A DNA stretch of 64,000 bases from Anaeramoeba flamelloides (taxonomy: Eukaryota; Metamonada; Anaeramoebidae), in contig JANTQA010000012.1 of the NCBI GenBank assembly GCA_027625915.1, positions 14,718,501-14,782,500 of the forward strand. The letters are read 5' to 3'. A program made the translations under genes and the position numbers. Shown here one piece after another: positions 59,487-64,000 of the stretch (position 1 is the stretch's first letter; every line of letters starts with the position of its first letter). The notes beneath the pieces were generated by a model. It did no database searches. It had not been told where the DNA came from and was given only the letters and a program-made list of their open reading frames with translations.

Positions 59487-61925
59487 CATTCCTTTTCCAT
59501 TAATTAAATTAGGGTTTGCGTTATGTTTAAGTAATAATTCTGCCAATTCTTCATTATTATTTGAAATTGAAATATGTAAGGGAGTTTTTTGCTCATTATT
59601 TGGGATATTAGGATCTGCTTTATAATCTAACAACAACTCAGCAATGGGCAAGAAAATTTTTTCACATGCTATATATAAAGGGGTTTTGCCATTATTATCA
59701 ATGGTATTAAGATTCAATTTATTATCGTTCTTTGCAGAAGATTCTAATAAATATTTGACAATCTCAAAATTATTTTTTGCAACAGATAAATGTAATAAGG
59801 ATCTGTTATATAAATCTTGAAGGTTTAAATCAATATTTCTGGTCACTAATAATTTCAAAATTTGGAAATCGCTATTATTAAAAGTGATATGCGAAGCAGC
59901 GTAATTACTTGAATTATCTTGATGGTTAATATCTATTCCCTTTTCTAAAAGGCTTGTAGTGAATTTAAAATTTCTTTTAATTACTGTGTGTAAAAAGGGT
60001 GTTATACCTTTATTATCTGGTTGATCAATTTTAATGGATTTCAATTCTATCAAATAATTAAACAGTTCCCAATTGTTATCTTTAATGGAATATATTAAAA
60101 TCCCATATCCCTTTTTATCTGTACTATTTACATTGGCACCGTTATCGATCAGTGTCTTGACTATTTCTAAAGTTGTTGAAGCAGCGTAGTGCAGTGGCTT
60201 TAGCCCATTGTCGGTGAATTCTAAAGACATCAAATCATTTTGTGCGATGTAATTGACTTGCTCCAAATTTTGATTAAAGATTGCTTGGAAAATGTTATTG
60301 ATACCAAAGAAATCCAAGGTATCGATGTTTTGATTAATTTGGTAGTTCATCAATAATTCGTTGATACATGCACTTATAAACTCTTTCCCAATTTGAATAA
60401 TATTTTGAGATACTTTTATTTTTTTTTCAGTCTTTCTTGTATTAATTAATTTAATTTTTGATAGTTTTGATTTTTTCTTGATTTGATTAATTTTGGGGTT
60501 TCGGTTATTATCTAAATCTTGATCATTAGATTTGGAATTATTATTCAATTTTTCATTTTCCTTATTTGTATTTTCAGATATTTGATAACTGAAATGTTGT
60601 AATTTAAAGGATTTTGGAAAGTCTGGTATTATTATGTTGCTTAACTCATTTTTTAATCCTTCAATCCATAAATTAAATTCTAATAATGATTTTTTCATTT
60701 TCCATGTATTGTGAAAGCTTTTAATTTCAAATATGTATCTTTTTTCATTATGCCAATTTGATTCAATATTTTGAAATTTGTAACGGGTGTTCCTTCTTTT
60801 AATTGTATTTGGTCTTTTGTTGGATCGTTGAATAAACTCACTTTCATTTTGATTTATTTTGTTATCCTTTGATTGTTCATTCAAAAATTTTATTTCATAC
60901 AGATAATTAACATTTTGATTAATTTTATGAACGCCAATTGGCTTTTGCTTGGTGATTCTTGATTGCATTAAATTAATTAATCGTATCCATTCCTGCATTT
61001 CTTCTTGGTTTGAAGCAGTAATGTGAAACGTCTTGTCAGAAAAGACCAAATCAAAAGTAAATTTTAAAGAGGATTCATCAGTCACTTCAGAGCTTTCATT
61101 GCCTTTGCTGATTTCCTTTTCAGAATGCTCAACAACCGATCTTTCAATTTTGATGATATTTAACGACAGGGACTCCTTCGATTTTGCCGTTGACACAATT
61201 TCACTTAAATTTTGTTTGGATTTTGGATTCGTAAAAATATATAAAAACTTTGGTGTTAATACAAAATAGGAAGACGATTTTCTTGTTAACATCGATGTCT
61301 TGACATCCAAAAAGCCTTGCTTAATGGGATTTGTACAAAAGGAAATGCCTCCTGATTTCTCTTTAAAGGGATCAATGGACATGATTTCTAAATCATTTTT
61401 TGTCGTGAAAAAATAGACACCCAAATCCTGTTTAATTAGATCACCAATCCCGCCCTGTATCTTGGCATCCTTGATTGATTGCAGGGCTTCCAAATCTTTG
61501 ATCAGCCTCGTGTATTCTAATTGCTTTTCTTGGTTGTGCTTATTGATGATTTTGTTCCAGCATTCAGATAATTTGGCAACATCATTTTCATTGCTACTAA
61601 TATTCTTAATTCCTATCAATTTTGCAGTTGATGGTACAACAATACTTAAATATTGTTCAATAATCTTATTGATCATCTGCTCGATCCTTTCCAAATAAAT
61701 ATTAAATTTGCTCCCTTCTGTTTCCATATCTTCTTTTAATCTCGTTAAGACACCCATGTTGTCATTTGCTAATTCAATGTTGCCTTGAATATCATCCGTG
61801 AATCCTTCTTTTTTTAAATATAGTTTATTACCTGCAACAACAATATCCATGATCCTTCGATTGAAATCATTAAATGGTTCTTCCTCTATTTCTAAAGATT
61901 CATATTCTTCAAAAAATTTGTTCAT
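59487..61925 (-). CDS. BAR/PH/ankyrin protein, exon 1 (BAR-like, PH, PX-like, ankyrin)
   Basis: Starts at ATG 61925 (MNKFFEEYESLEIEEEP) and runs 813 codons to ATG/GTAAAT. Residues 1-165 are helical and resemble a BAR/F-BAR-type dimer. A PH domain covers about 195-330 (IKQGFLDVKTSMLTRKSSSY, FVLTPKFLYIFTNP, ASNQEEMQEWIRLIN), most like the Slm/Rgd type. Residues about 340-450 (NYLYEIKF ... RYIFEIKSF, LLEFNLWIEGLKNEL, IPDFPKSF) look like a PX domain. Seven or more ankyrin repeats start near 575 (GLKPLHYAASTTLEIV). Joined to 54531-55661 it gives 1189 residues. It probably binds phosphoinositides at curved membranes; there is no ArfGAP domain, unlike animal ACAPs. A TAG directly before the ATG region resembles an acceptor, so a leader exon may exist. 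Confidence 0.8.
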
Positions 61926-62966
61926 ACCCTAGAATTTATTCGATTATTTAATCATAAAATTTTTAGTTTTTTTTAATTATAAAAAAACATTGTTTTGATT
62001 TTTTTTTTGTTGTTATTTATTAATTAATAATTATTGAAAAATGGAAATACGTAAATTAGCATATAATTCAAATTTTGAGTAATATTGTTTTTAGTATGGT
62101 TTTTATTTTTCTTATGTATTGTTTATAAGGTAAGTTAAAGCTTAAAAAATTGAGAATATTTCCTCACACAAAAAAAGTTCTAATTTATTTCTTCAAGTAA
62201 AATGTTCACTCTCATAGATTTTGAAAATATTGATTTAGGTTTTTATTTAAAGAAATTCTTTAAAGTAAACTATTATTTGGACTAAATAAAAATAAATTGG
62301 TATAATTTTGAAATTTTTAAAATATAAAAATAATAATTCTGTATTTATTTTGATAATTGAATTATTTAATACACTATCTTTTTTATATTTTGCTTTTTTA
62401 TTATATTACTTAAAATATGTAAAAATTTAATAACTGGGGCTCTATCTATCTATCTATCTATCTATATATATATATCTATATATATATATATATATATTCT
62501 TACTAATTTGAAGAATTTTGGTTTATCAATGGCTCCAATATGTTTCTTTTTCTTCCTTTTTTCATTTCAATAACTTTTTTCCACCTTGTTAGTTTTTCAA
62601 AAACCCTTGTAAACTAACGCAAAACTGCCCAAGGATTTCATAATTCTGTTGCTTTTTTAATTCTCTTCACATTTCCAAAAAAAAACGTAATTTAGAATTT
62701 TTGGTATTTTTAAAAGGGTGTAGATTAGGTTTTTTAAATTGAAAAATATCTTCTTTAGTTAATCTTTGAAAAAATTATTCTTTATTTTTCTCACAAGAAA
62801 AAAAAAATCCAAAAAACCCCTTTGTTAAAAATCCAAAAAACAACGTTATCAAGTTTTTTCGTTTATATACATACAAAAAAAGTGGAAATTAATTTTGAGG
62901 TGTGTAAAAAAATGTTTTTTTTTTTTTTTTTCATTTTTGAAGGAGCGAAAATTAATTTCATCTTGC
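61926..62966. other. Intergenic with TCTA/AT microsatellite
   Basis: No gene seen. A (TCTA)n-(TA)n microsatellite lies at 62444-62498. T runs are frequent near 62910-62930. Confidence 0.5.
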
Positions 62967-63262
62967 AGCCGTTAGGTTTTCCAGAATTCGAAAGAATGGA
63001 GTAAAATCAAAGATTTTATTCAATTCTTCTTAAATTAAAAAAAACCTAGGCACTCTACGACACTTGTTGTTAGGTTTTCCAGAATTCGAAAGAAATGAGC
63101 AAAATCAAAATATTTTACTCAATTCTTTTAAATTCTGGAAACAGCCGTTAGGTTTTCTTAACTTTTTGAAATGTAAAGAAAATTTATTTAATTCACAAAT
63201 ATTTCAAAAATTAAAAAAAACTAGGCACTTTACGACACTCTACGGCACTTGACAACACGACT
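62967..63262. repeat. Foldback element copy P5, abutting a LINE
   Basis: Three hairpins separated by 10-bp-unit arrays: hairpin 1 at 62971-63049 (GTTAGGTTTTCCAGAATTC ... AAAAAACCTAGG), units (GCACTCTACGACACTTG) at 63050-63066, hairpin 2 at 63072-63145 with arms of about 33 bp, hairpin 3 at 63150-63222, then an array of four units (GGCACTTTACGACACTCTAC then GGCACTTGAC) ending at 63262, where LINE sequence starts immediately. Confidence 0.75.
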
Positions 63263-64000
63263 GTTTGTTGATATTATTATTGTATCTAATAATTTTTAAA
63301 TATTCTTGACCTTTCCCCCCAGAACTATTTATTATTAAATCGCGTCTAACATTATTTCGATTTACATTTAATAATTTTAAATTTTCAATTCCCCAATTAA
63401 TATTTTCAGCTTTTTTTTTTGAAAATTTGAATTGGTCCGAAATGTGTTCAAACACCAGTAGTTCTATTTTTTTTTTTTTTTTTGAGTTTATCTCTTCTTT
63501 TGTAGATTGAGATTCTGGGTTGTTCAAGTTTTGCTTCAACTTTGTAAATTATTCTAGGAGAATGCGGATTGAGTTTTAAAAATTTTGTAACTTTTTTATT
63601 TATCCAAACATCATTTGAGTCAAAATATTTTTGGATCAGATTAAAAATTACTAGTTCATAAAATAATTGACTAATATATATTGCTTTGAACAATTGTAAT
63701 TTTACTCCATTGGCGAGTGTTTTTTTTGACGAAAAAGAAGTTTTTTTTTTTTTAAAACTGTCTTTTACTTTTTAAATTTTTTTTGTAAATATTTTTCTTT
63801 TTCAGAAATATAAATCCTAAATATTTAATTTCAGATAACTGTTTTTGATTTTAGTGTTTTATCAATATTGGGTTCATTCCAAATTCTTGAATAATTTTTG
63901 TATATTATTATTAATATTTTGTAAATTTCTGAAATTGACTCTTCCATTATCAAAATCAAATCATCTGCAAACATCTGAACATGTTTTACTAGATGTTTTA
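63263..64000 (-). mobile_element. Degenerate LINE, copy 4, running off the window
   Basis: On the minus strand the window edge carries HVQMFADDLILIME (RT motif C, with the canonical A) followed by LANGVKLQLFKAIYISQLFY and LNPHSPRIIYKVEAKLEQPR, matching LNNGVKITSFKALILSQLYY and INIHSPRLIYKTEVKIDLAR of copy 1. Several frame breaks occur. It is cut in mid-ORF (after QEYLKIIRYNNNIN) at the junction with the foldback element, so its 3' end including the finger is missing here. Confidence 0.8.

Noticed and set aside
62444-62498. Telomere- or satellite-like interpretation of the TCTA/TA run
   Set aside because: Ordinary microsatellite with no higher-order unit.

Overview
This is a very AT-rich (roughly four-fifths A+T by eye) stretch of eukaryotic nuclear DNA, most likely from a free-living protist. 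Coding exons are GC-richer islands in a sea of A/T homopolymer, microsatellite and decayed repeat. Introns use GT..AG, range from about 90 nt to nearly 5 kb, and interrupt recognisable domains. The gene repertoire (WD40-PFU-PUL ubiquitin factor, Mms2/UEV, UNC-93-like transporter, SH3/PH/RhoGAP, B-box, BAR-PH-ankyrin and Mo25-like proteins) fits an amoeboid organism rich in Rho/membrane signalling. An Anaeramoeba-like or amoebozoan source is plausible, but I cannot prove it from this window.

Layout. 2.7-4.3 kb (-): UNC-93-like MFS transporter. 8.5-15.2 kb (-): PLAA/Doa1/Ufd3 homologue whose WD40-PFU part and PUL part lie 4 kb apart; phases allow one gene with a long intron. 16.4-18.2 kb (+): dead LINE. 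19.6-33.3 kb (-): five exons whose splice phases join into one SH3-PH-RhoGAP-SH3 protein of 587 residues; its introns hold repeats, foldback elements, tRNA-like islands and a small + strand ORF. 33.5-34.0 kb: MITE with long terminal inverted repeats. 38.9-40.1 kb (-): Ser-rich tandem B-box protein. 41.2-50.4 kb (+): scattered exons that match Mo25/CAB39 in order; the opposite strand of one intron carries a complete three-exon Mms2/UEV gene (47.0-47.7 kb). 54.5-61.9 kb (-): two exons of one large BAR-like/PH/PX-like/ankyrin protein, split inside an ankyrin repeat by a 3.8 kb intron. 63.3-64 kb (-): another LINE copy running off the window.

The genes do not form a pathway. PLAA and UEV both serve ubiquitin handling; RhoGAP, BAR-PH-ANK and Mo25-like proteins serve cortex, membrane and kinase signalling. 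The RhoGAP appears to lack its arginine finger.

The least explained material is a dispersed family of modular foldback elements (six sites) built from near-perfect 30-50 bp hairpins bounded by GTTAGG/CCTAAC and separated by short arrays of a 10-bp unit AGTGYCGTMR. At least six further families of decayed non-coding repeats are present in two or more copies.
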